Assembly (NCBI RefSeq): GCF_019801145.1
Contig: NZ_JAHVJQ010000002.1
Coordinates: forward strand, 496,001 to 560,000
DNA length: 64,000 nucleotides
Direction: 5' to 3'
From: Leisingera aquaemixtae
GTDB taxonomy: Bacteria; Pseudomonadota; Alphaproteobacteria; Rhodobacterales; Rhodobacteraceae
The notes under the pieces are model-generated. The model was not told where the DNA came from, made no database searches, and saw nothing but the letters and a program-made list of their open reading frames with translations. A program made the position numbers and the translations under genes. Shown here piece after piece: positions 7,906 to 14,436 of the stretch. Position 1 is the first letter of the stretch. Each line of letters begins with the position of its first letter.

Positions 7906-9089
7906 CAGATCACCCCCAGTTCCTTGCCCACCTTGCCGAATGCCGCCAGCGCCCGGTCCAGCTCATCCCGCGTCAGCGCCGCATTCATCTGGGTGCGGAT
8001 GCGGGCCTGGCCGCGCGGCACCACCGGGAAGAAGAAGCCGGAGACATAAACGCCCTCGTCGAATAGCCGGGCTGCCATGTCCTGCGCCAGCTGCGCCTCG
8101 CCCAGCATCACCGGGATGATCGGATGCTCACCCGGCAGCAGGTCAAAGCCCAGCTTTTCCAGCCCCGCGCGCCAGTATTTCGCATTTTCGAACAGCTGCG
8201 CCCGCAGGCCGTCCCCTTCCTCCACCAGCCGGATCGCCTCCAGCCCGGCAGCAACAATCGATGGCGGCAGCGAATTGGAGAACAGATAGGGCCGCGCCCG
8301 CTGCCGCAGCAGGTCGATCACTGGCTGCGGCCCGGCGATGTAACCGCCGATGGCCCCCCCAAGTGCTTTGCCCAAGGTTCCCGTCAGGATGTCCACGTCC
8401 ACCCCGAAATGCTCTGGCGTGCCGGCCCCCGTCGCCCCCATGAAGCCGGTGGCGTGGCAGTCATCCACCATCACCACCGCATCGTATTTGTCGGCGAGCG
8501 CCCGGATCTCCGGCAGCTTGGCCAGATAGCCGTCCATCGAGAACACGCCGTCGGTGGCGATCATGATATGCCGTGCGCCGTCCTCGCGGGCCTGCTTCAG
8601 CCAGGCCTCCAGGTCGTTCATATCGCTGTTCAGGTAGCGGTAGCGCTTGGCCTTGCACAGCCGGATGCCGTCGATGATCGAGGCATGGTTCAGGCTGTCG
8701 GAGATGATCGCATCCTCCGGCCCCAACAGCGGCTCGAACAGCCCGCCATTAGCGTCGAAACAGGCCGCGAACAGAATCGCGTCATCCTTGCCAAGGAACT
8801 TTGCCAGCCTTTGCTCCAGCTCCCGGTGAATGTCCTGGGTGCCGCAGATGAATCGGACAGAGGCCATGCCGAACCCCTTCGGCTCCATCGCGTCCTTGGC
8901 GGCTTTGATCAGGGCGGGGTGGTCGGCCAGACCCAGATAGTTGTTGGCGCACAGGTTGATAACTTCCCGGCCGCCAACCGTGATCTCGCCCCCCTGCGGG
9001 GAGGTGATCATTCGCTCGCGCTTGTACAGCCCCTCGGCCTCGATCTGGGCCAGCGTGTTGGAGATGTCGGTCAGAAAAGCAGTGGACAT
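7905..9089 (-). CDS. kbl: glycine C-acetyltransferase (2-amino-3-ketobutyrate CoA ligase)
   Basis: Kbl is a PLP enzyme of the alpha-oxoamine synthase family that cleaves 2-amino-3-ketobutyrate with CoA to glycine and acetyl-CoA, the second step of threonine breakdown. The 394-residue protein has the DDCHATGF block and the PLP lysine in [17 protein letters not shown]. The start is the ATG at 9087-9089: AAGGGAG on the minus strand (9097-9103) lies 7 nt upstream, whereas a TTG two codons earlier would sit on top of it. It is first in the operon with tdh. Confidence 0.95.
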   Translation of the reverse strand: MSTAFLTDISNTLAQIEAEGLYKRERMITSPQGGEITVGGREVINLCANNYLGLADHPALIKAAKDAMEPKGFGMASVRFICGTQDIHRELEQRLAKFLGKDDAILFAACFDANGGLFEPLLGPEDAIISDSLNHASIIDGIRLCKAKRYRYLNSDMNDLEAWLKQAREDGARHIMIATDGVFSMDGYLAKLPEIRALADKYDAVVMVDDCHATGFMGATGAGTPEHFGVDVDILTGTLGKALGGAIGGYIAGPQPVIDLLRQRARPYLFSNSLPPSIVAAGLEAIRLVEEGDGLRAQLFENAKYWRAGLEKLGFDLLPGEHPIIPVMLGEAQLAQDMAARLFDEGVYVSGFFFPVVPRGQARIRTQMNAALTRDELDRALAAFGKVGKELGVI

Positions 9090-9250
9090 GCGCAAACTCC
9101 CTTGGTGTCTCGAGTCGCGTGTCTATCATAGCGGATACGTTTCCGGAATACAGGATTTCAGGATTGCGGAAAAAAATCCGTGAAACTGGACGCCGTGGGT
9201 GGAAATCCGCCAGCCCGGGCTATCTGCCCCTGCAAAAGGGAGGACGCGGA

Positions 9251-9652
9251 ATGGCAAAGGTCACTGGCATCGGCGGGGTATTCATCAAGGCGCGCGGCGA
9301 CGCCAAGGCGCTGGCCGCATGGTACCGCGACCACCTCGGGCTGGAATTGGAGGAGTTCGGCGGCGCTGTCCTCAATTGGAAGGACGACACGGCAGAGGAC
9401 GGCGGCCTCACCGTCTGGGGCACCGCCGATGCGGACGGCACTTGGTTTGATCCCAGCACCGCCGGTTTCATGATCAACTACCGGATCGACGATATGGACG
9501 GGATGATCGCGCAGCTCACGGACGCAGGTATTTCCGTCCTGAAAGGGCCGGACGCCTATGAGAACGGCCGTTTTGCCTGGATCATGGACCCGGAGGGCAA
9601 CAAGGTGGAGCTGTGGGAGCCGAAGCTTTGGGACGAGAGCAACAAGGGCTGA
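9251..9652 (+). CDS. VOC (glyoxalase/bleomycin-resistance) family protein
   Basis: A 133-residue single-subunit VOC protein made of two beta-alpha-beta-beta-beta modules. It starts MAKVTGIGGVFIKARGD at 9251 behind GGGAGGA. Recognisable blocks are LAAWYRDHLGLELEEFGG, GFMINYRIDDMDGMIAQL and AWIMDPEGNKVELWEP; the last carries the usual metal-ligand glutamate near the C-terminus. VOC proteins include glyoxalases, dioxygenases and binding proteins, so the reaction is unknown. It is monocistronic and converges on the cold-shock gene. Confidence 0.8.
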   Translation: MAKVTGIGGVFIKARGDAKALAAWYRDHLGLELEEFGGAVLNWKDDTAEDGGLTVWGTADADGTWFDPSTAGFMINYRIDDMDGMIAQLTDAGISVLKGPDAYENGRFAWIMDPEGNKVELWEPKLWDESNKG

Positions 9653-9671
9653 CTTCCCGAAAGAAACCGCC

Positions 9672-9708
9672 CAAAAGAAAACGCGGCCCCCTCCCGGGGA
9701 CCGCGCTT
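9672..9708 (-). terminator. rho-independent terminator of the cold-shock gene
   Basis: On the minus strand GCGGTCCCC and GGGGGCCGC pair around GGGA and are followed by TTTTCTTTT. It lies about 20 bp beyond the csp stop and just past the convergent VOC gene. Confidence 0.8.
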
Positions 9709-9730
9709 CCAATCAGCAAAGCTGCCTGGC

Positions 9731-9937
9731 TTATGCCAGTTCCAGATTCACCGCCGACTCGCGGCCGTCACGGCCGGGCTCGATGTCGAAGGTGACTTTC
9801 TGGTTGTCGGCGAGGCCGGTCAGGCCGGAACGCTCAACAGCGGAAATGTGCACGAACACATCCTTGCTGCCGCCCTCGGGCGCGATGAAGCCGTAGCCTT
9901 TGGTGGTGTTGAACCATTTTACGGTGCCGGTGGCCAT
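9731..9937 (-). CDS. CspA-family cold-shock protein
   Basis: A 68-residue single cold-shock domain, an OB-fold that binds single-stranded RNA or DNA. RNP1 KGYGFI and RNP2 VFVHIS are both present, in MATGTVKWFNTTKGYGFIAP and GSKDVFVHISAVERSGL. A strong AGGAG (complement of 9948-9952) precedes the ATG. About 300 bp without a gene lie upstream, enough for the long structured 5' leader typical of csp mRNAs. Bacteria usually carry several paralogues, so a gene letter is not given. Confidence 0.95.
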   Translation of the reverse strand: MATGTVKWFNTTKGYGFIAPEGGSKDVFVHISAVERSGLTGLADNQKVTFDIEPGRDGRESAVNLELA

Positions 9938-10236
9938 ATCCGTAGTCTCCTAGAGTTTTTGCTGCCCGCGGAAGTGCGGCAGCCTGGCGTAGTCGGTCTG
10001 GATCGAGAGACTGAAAGCGCCGGTAAACGGGAGACAGTGGATCGACAAGAATAACGTTAGCGGACCACATATGGGCCGGTCCCCCGAGTCGTTCAAGGGG
10101 AATGTGCATAAAAGGCACAAGGTGGGGATTTCCTGCCGAAGGATGCCGGGGCGGTCTCAAGACGCAGGACGGTCACAGCAATACCTGAGCGCGTGTGCCC
10201 GCTTGACGAATGCCACAGCACACGCTGAATTCAATG
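9938..10236. promoter_or_regulatory. csp upstream region
   Basis: A 299-bp stretch with no convincing gene between the csp start and the 3' end of the AT-rich ORF. It must hold the csp promoter and leader. I could not define -35/-10 boxes with confidence, and composition shifts from GC-rich to AT-rich near 10190. Confidence 0.4.
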
Positions 10237-10443
10237 TTAGATGTGTTTGAAATGATTAAAAAGGTGAAAGCCAGAGTAAGCGAACCAAATACCGTAAGCC
10301 CACACAGCGGTTATAGCTGCGGCCGCGCTGAAGGATTGGTCCAGCTCCCATACGACAGGCACAAATGAAAAGTATGTCAGCACAGTAACCACAAGTGTAG
10401 TTGCAGGGCGTCTCTTTAAAGTGCGAGGATAAAAACCAACCAT
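10237..10443 (-). CDS. hypothetical small membrane protein, AT-rich
   Basis: I do not recognise this 68-residue product. It has a basic N-terminus (MVGFYPRTLKRRP), a hydrophobic segment TTLVVTVLTYFSFVPVVW, a short charged turn (ELDQS), a second hydrophobic stretch AAAAITAVWAYGIWFAYSGF and a His-rich tail (HLFNHFKHI), suggesting a two-helix membrane hairpin. GGTGAAA lies just before the ATG. The surrounding 10190-10540 bases are clearly poorer in GC than the neighbours, hinting at recent acquisition. It could be spurious, but the segment pattern and start context make a real gene plausible. Confidence 0.5.
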   Translation of the reverse strand: MVGFYPRTLKRRPATTLVVTVLTYFSFVPVVWELDQSFSAAAAITAVWAYGIWFAYSGFHLFNHFKHI

Positions 10444-10543
10444 GTTTTCACCATTTTAAAGCAACTTTGAGTATCGAATTTTAGTTTTAGACTGAGACAC
10501 ATAACTCAATTTAGCCTGAAGATGCTTGGCGGCATTCGTCACC

Positions 10544-11110
10544 TCAAGCATTCTTCACAATCAAAAACACCCGCGCAGGCCCCTCGGGCGCGGTGATCGA
10601 GTGGGCCACATCGGCGGCATAGCGGGCGGTGTCGCCTGCCTGCAGCTGGTCCCTGGCGTTGCCGGAACTCACCGCGATCTTGCCTTCCAGCACCGTCAGC
10701 TGCTCCACCGCGCCGCGGGTGTGGGGCTGGCTGACCAGCGCGCCGCCCTGGTCGAACCGGATGTCATAGACCTCATGCCCGCCGGCCTCCTCCGGCGGCG
10801 ACAGGATGCGGATGCGGCAGCCCTGGCCCATGTTCTCGATCTTGGGCACGTCCGCCGCGCGCAGCACCTCGATCCGGTCCTGCATGTCGCCCGCTTCCAA
10901 GAGACCCGCAAAATCCACCTGCAGCGCGCGGGTGAGGTTCCACAGCGTCGCAATGGTGGGGGAGCTTTCGCCGCGCTCGATCTGGCTCACCATCGAGCGG
11001 CTGACGCCCGACAGGTTGGCGACCGCCTCCAGGCTCAGGCCTTGGGCGCGGCGCGCCTCCTTCAGGCGGGCGGGCAGCAGGGTCAGGATATCGTCTGTGT
11101 TTTCCGTCAT
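10544..11110 (-). CDS. XRE-family regulator with C-terminal cupin domain
   Basis: A 188-residue regulator: an XRE helix-turn-helix at about residues 12-68 (LKEARRAQGLSLEAVANLSG, SRSMVSQIERGESSPTIATL) and a small cupin-2 domain at about 105-188 (PHTRGAVEQLTVLEGKIAVS, GDTARYAADVAHSITAPEG). This architecture often senses a small metabolite. The start is the ATG at 11108-11110; longer frames run into the promoter. It is divergent from the thiolase gene, and three phased direct repeats sit between them at 11181-11209, a likely binding site. Confidence 0.88.
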   Translation of the reverse strand: MTENTDDILTLLPARLKEARRAQGLSLEAVANLSGVSRSMVSQIERGESSPTIATLWNLTRALQVDFAGLLEAGDMQDRIEVLRAADVPKIENMGQGCRIRILSPPEEAGGHEVYDIRFDQGGALVSQPHTRGAVEQLTVLEGKIAVSSGNARDQLQAGDTARYAADVAHSITAPEGPARVFLIVKNA

Positions 11111-11180
11111 GACGGATTCTCTGCGCCGATGGGCGGCATTTGTCAATTGATCCGGCAAACTGCGGATGCTGCGCCGCGGC

Positions 11181-11209
11181 GGTGCACAGGGGGTGTACAA
11201 GGGGTGCAC
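11181..11209. promoter_or_regulatory. three direct repeats GGTG(C/T)AC at 11-bp spacing
   Basis: GGTGCAC (11181-11187), GGTGTAC (11192-11198) and GGTGCAC (11203-11209) start exactly 11 bp apart, one helical turn, and are separated by G-rich 4-bp linkers. They lie between the XRE-cupin regulator and the thiolase, 99 bp before the latter's ATG. Phased repeats suit cooperative binding of an XRE protein on one face of the helix. Confidence 0.55.
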
Positions 11210-11308
11210 GGGGAGTGACGCCGCGTTTCTATGACGGCACGTCCCGGCAGACAGGTCCATGCTGCGGGCGCATAATGGCGCCAACGCAGGAGTTGAGGAG
11301 AAAAAACA

Positions 11309-12484
11309 ATGACTGACATCGTGATTCTGGACGGCGCCCGCACCGCCATCGGCACCTTTGGCGGCGCGCTGGCAAACACCGCGCCGATCGACCTGGCAGC
11401 CACCGTGTCCAAGGCGGCGCTGGAACGCTCAGGGGTGGAGGGCGGCCAGATCGGCCATGTGGTGTTTGGCCACATCATCAACACCGAACCCCGCGACATG
11501 TACCTGAGCCGGGTTGCCGCCATGCAGGCAGGTGTTCCGGACGTGGTGCCGGCAATGAACGTGAACCGCCTCTGCGGCTCCGGCGTTCAGGCAATTGTGT
11601 CAGCTTATCAGTCGCTTGCCTTGGGGGACGCAGAGTTCGCCCTGGCCGGCGGCGCCGAGAACATGTCGCGCAGCCCCTACATCATCCAGCAAAGCCGCTG
11701 GGGCGCCAAGATGGGCGATGTGAAATCGCTCGACATGATGCTGGGCGCGCTGAACTGCCCGTTCGGCACCGGCCATATGGGGGTGACGGCTGAGAATGTC
11801 GCCGACGAGCACGGCATCACCCGCGAGCAGATGGATGACTTTGCCCTGACCAGCCAGAGCCGCGCCGCGGCGGCGATTGAGGCGGGTCATTTCAAGTCCC
11901 AGATCACCCCGGTCGAGGTCAAGGTCAAGCGCGACCTGGTGCCCTTTGAAGTGGACGAGCACCCCAAGGCCACCACGCCGGAGGCGCTGGCGGGCCTGAA
12001 GGCGGTATTCCAGAAAGACGGCCGGGTAACTGCCGGGAATGCCAGCGGAATCAACGACGGCGCTGCGGCTGTTGTGCTGGCCACGGCGGTGGCGGCTGAA
12101 CGGGCCGGGCTGAAACCGAAGGCCCGCATTCTGGGCTATGCCCATGCGGGTGTCCGCCCTGAGGTCATGGGCATCGGCCCGGTGCCTGCCGTGCGCAACC
12201 TGCTGGAGAAGACCGGCCTTTCTGCCAGCGACTTCGACGTGATCGAGTCGAACGAGGCCTTCGCCTCCCAAGCCTTGGCCGTGAACAAGGAACTGGGGCT
12301 GGATCCGGCCAAGGTGAACCCCAACGGCGGCGCCATCGCGCTGGGTCACCCCGTGGGGGCAACAGGAGCCATCATTACCCTGAAGGCCCTTTATGAACTG
12401 GAACGGACCCGCGGCTCCAAAGGGCTGATCACAATGTGCATCGGCGGCGGTCAGGGCATTGCCTTGGCCATCGAACGTCTTTGA
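11309..12484 (+). CDS. acetyl-CoA C-acetyltransferase (thiolase)
   Basis: A 391-residue thiolase II. The nucleophilic cysteine is in NVNRLCGSG (C89), and the other active-site blocks NEAFA, GGAIALGHPVGATGA and CIGGGQG are intact. It condenses two acetyl-CoA to acetoacetyl-CoA or performs the reverse; PhaA/BktB-like roles in polyhydroxyalkanoate synthesis or fatty-acid/amino-acid breakdown are possible, but no phaB or other pathway gene is adjacent. GAGTTGAGGAG precedes the ATG. The divergent XRE-cupin regulator is the probable controller. Confidence 0.93.
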   Translation: MTDIVILDGARTAIGTFGGALANTAPIDLAATVSKAALERSGVEGGQIGHVVFGHIINTEPRDMYLSRVAAMQAGVPDVVPAMNVNRLCGSGVQAIVSAYQSLALGDAEFALAGGAENMSRSPYIIQQSRWGAKMGDVKSLDMMLGALNCPFGTGHMGVTAENVADEHGITREQMDDFALTSQSRAAAAIEAGHFKSQITPVEVKVKRDLVPFEVDEHPKATTPEALAGLKAVFQKDGRVTAGNASGINDGAAAVVLATAVAAERAGLKPKARILGYAHAGVRPEVMGIGPVPAVRNLLEKTGLSASDFDVIESNEAFASQALAVNKELGLDPAKVNPNGGAIALGHPVGATGAIITLKALYELERTRGSKGLITMCIGGGQGIALAIERL

Positions 12485-12493
12485 TTTCAACAG

Positions 12494-12524
12494 GCTGGGG
12501 GCTGGTTCGCGACTTGCCCCCAGC
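12494..12524 (+). terminator. hairpin after the thiolase gene
   Basis: GCTGGGGGC (12494-12502) pairs perfectly with GCCCCCAGC (12516-12524), 10 bp past the stop. No T tract follows, so it may end or protect the transcript rather than act as a classical terminator. Confidence 0.5.
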
Positions 12525-12733
12525 TGCGGAGCAGAATGCAACAGCTCAGGAATTTGCCGATAAATTTTTACGCTACCATATCCGTCATACGCAATTTAAA
12601 GTAGTAATTAGAATACCCAGCGAGTGGGAGCCGACTCGCCGGGACTGCCCGGTTCGGTGCGCGGCCGCATCGTCTTGGGGATTTGAGGGCTGGCAGGACA
12701 GATTACACTTAGCGTGATCCCGGGGCAGCCTTC
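12525..12733. promoter_or_regulatory. AT-rich region before the response regulator
   Basis: No gene seen. An AT-rich tract at about 12550-12615 (ATAAATTTTTACGCTACC and following bases) stands out and probably holds the promoter of the downstream response regulator; boxes could not be assigned securely. Confidence 0.35.
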
Positions 12734-13141
12734 ATGTGCGATAAGGGGATTGCTGTGGCGGTCAAGGTTTTGCTTCTGGAAGATGACGATGGGGTAAGAT
12801 TTACCTTCAGCATGGCTTTGCAGGATGCCGGGTATGATGTACGGCCCGTCTCCAGTTGTGCAGAAGCAATTGCCGCGCTGGCCGACTTTGAGCCGGGCAT
12901 CCTGATCCTGGATCTGAAGATTGGTGAAGAAACCTCGCTTCCAGTAGCGGATTACGCTGCCCTTCTGCGCCCGGATATTCCCGTCGTCTACATCACCGGC
13001 AGCCGGCTGTTCACCGGCGGAGAGCTCTTCGGGCTGAGCCGCAACATCCGCTGGGTGCTGCACAAGCCGGTTAACCTGACCGACCTTCTCAGCATGGTTG
13101 ATTACGTGACGAGCAAGGCGGTTTCCGCGGAAGCGAGCTGA
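12734..13141 (+). CDS. single-domain response regulator
   Basis: A stand-alone receiver (REC) of 135 residues, or 128 if translation begins at the GTG at 12755, which has AAGGGGA five bases upstream and gives MAVKVLLLEDD. The acidic pocket (EDDD), the phospho-acceptor aspartate in ILILDLKIG (D60 in the longer form), the threonine of YITG and the lysine of LHKPV (K111) are all present, so it should be phosphorylatable. No output domain. It ends 20 bp from the 3' end of the convergent PAS histidine kinase, its most likely partner. Confidence 0.88.
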   Translation: MCDKGIAVAVKVLLLEDDDGVRFTFSMALQDAGYDVRPVSSCAEAIAALADFEPGILILDLKIGEETSLPVADYAALLRPDIPVVYITGSRLFTGGELFGLSRNIRWVLHKPVNLTDLLSMVDYVTSKAVSAEAS

Positions 13142-13161
13142 TCGGCGCAGGCGGCGGCCGG

Positions 13162-14307
13162 TCAGCTGAAGGAAATGGTGAAGACAGCGCCTTTTCCGGG
13201 TTCCCCATCGGCAAGGAATTTCCAATTGTGCCGGCGGCAAATTTCGGCGCAGGTCGAAAGCCCGATGCCGCTGCCCTCGATTTCGCGGTGGGCACGATGG
13301 AAAGGCTGGAGGATAAGCTGCTTGTCCTCTGGCGCGAAGCCGGTCCCATTGTCGGCAACCGAAAGCTCCCACCGGTCCCGCTCTGCACCATTCATCCGGA
13401 TCGAAATTTCAAGAACCCGCTCCGGGTGCCTGTACTTGATCGCATTGGACAGCAGGTTGGTCAGGACCAGATGCAGCAGGGTCGGGTCCGCATGGAGCCT
13501 GAAACCGTCGCCTATGACCCGGAACTTTCCGCCGCAGGCTTCGAGCTCCTGCGCCAGGCTCGTGCAGGCCTCAGAAACCGCGTCCTGAACGGTGATTTCC
13601 TGAATGTTGATCCCGGCGGATGTGGAGACCGAATGCTCCAGCAGTTCGGTTGTCAGCCGGTCGATCTGACCGGTGGCCCGGGTCATGTGCTGCAAGAACT
13701 CCCGCGCCGTGTCAGGCAGCCCTGCGGCGTAGTGTTCGGAGAAGAACTGCAAGGAGCCAGCCAGAGTGTTGATCGGTGTGCGCAGATCATGAGAGGCCGC
13801 ATGGGCAAAGGCCTCCATGGACAGGAGTGTTTCCTGCAGCTTCAGGTTGGCATCCTTGGCGTTGCGCAATTCACCGCGCAACTGGCTGCGCAGTTCGTTC
13901 ATATGCCGCAGGGAGTCCACGGTGACCCGCAGCTGGTCGTGTGTCAGCAGGATGAGCCGTTCACCCCGGGTGTCGGCCCGCAGCAGGGAGACGCGGAATT
14001 CCGTTTCCGATGATCCATTCGTCCGGATGCCGCTTGCCATCGGCAATGTTGCAACGCCGTTAGCCGTGCCATGCCGGAGCCTTTCGATCACGCGGTCCGG
14101 TTCCAGCAAGGTCAGGCTGCTGATGCAGCTGCCGCTAAGTGCCCCGCTGTCTGGCGCTATTGCGGGTGCAAAGCTGCGCTCAGCCCGCCGGTTGCAGACC
14201 AGGATGCGGCCGTACCAGTCAAGGATGAAAGAGGCATAGGGGGATGCCAGAAAGGCGCTCGCAAGGAGGTTGGAGGCCGGGCTGTTCACCTCTGCAGTCA
14301 CTGGCAT
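13162..14307 (-). CDS. PAS-domain sensor histidine kinase (soluble)
   Basis: A 381-residue kinase without membrane segments: N-terminal PAS-like sensor (about residues 10-115), a short coiled linker (LRSQLRGELRNAKDANLKLQ), a HisKA dimerisation domain with the phospho-accepting histidine in ASHDLRTPIN (H173), and a HATPase_c domain with N box NLLSNAIKYR, G1 DNGTGFA and G2 GSGIGLSTC. The start is the ATG at 14305-14307; a GTG 93 bp upstream would add an unconvincing Cys/Arg-rich leader. It follows the CheR-PAS gene by 129 bp. Unlike its upstream neighbours it appears intact. Confidence 0.88.
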   Translation of the reverse strand: MPVTAEVNSPASNLLASAFLASPYASFILDWYGRILVCNRRAERSFAPAIAPDSGALSGSCISSLTLLEPDRVIERLRHGTANGVATLPMASGIRTNGSSETEFRVSLLRADTRGERLILLTHDQLRVTVDSLRHMNELRSQLRGELRNAKDANLKLQETLLSMEAFAHAASHDLRTPINTLAGSLQFFSEHYAAGLPDTAREFLQHMTRATGQIDRLTTELLEHSVSTSAGINIQEITVQDAVSEACTSLAQELEACGGKFRVIGDGFRLHADPTLLHLVLTNLLSNAIKYRHPERVLEISIRMNGAERDRWELSVADNGTGFAPEDKQLILQPFHRAHREIEGSGIGLSTCAEICRRHNWKFLADGEPGKGAVFTISFS

Positions 14308-14436
14308 GCACCCGCAGGATGCATGCCGTCTGGCTGCAGACAGCGGCAGGCGGCACAGAGCGGGTCCTGCTGGGGTGACGGTGCCCGGCTCAGGCGCCAC
14401 TGCAGCAAGCGCTTTCCTTTACCGTACACCCGCGGC

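Noticed and set aside
9090-9095. TTG start for kbl two codons upstream
   Set aside because: It would leave only one base between the AAGGGAG ribosome site and the start; ATG at 9089 has 7-nt spacing.
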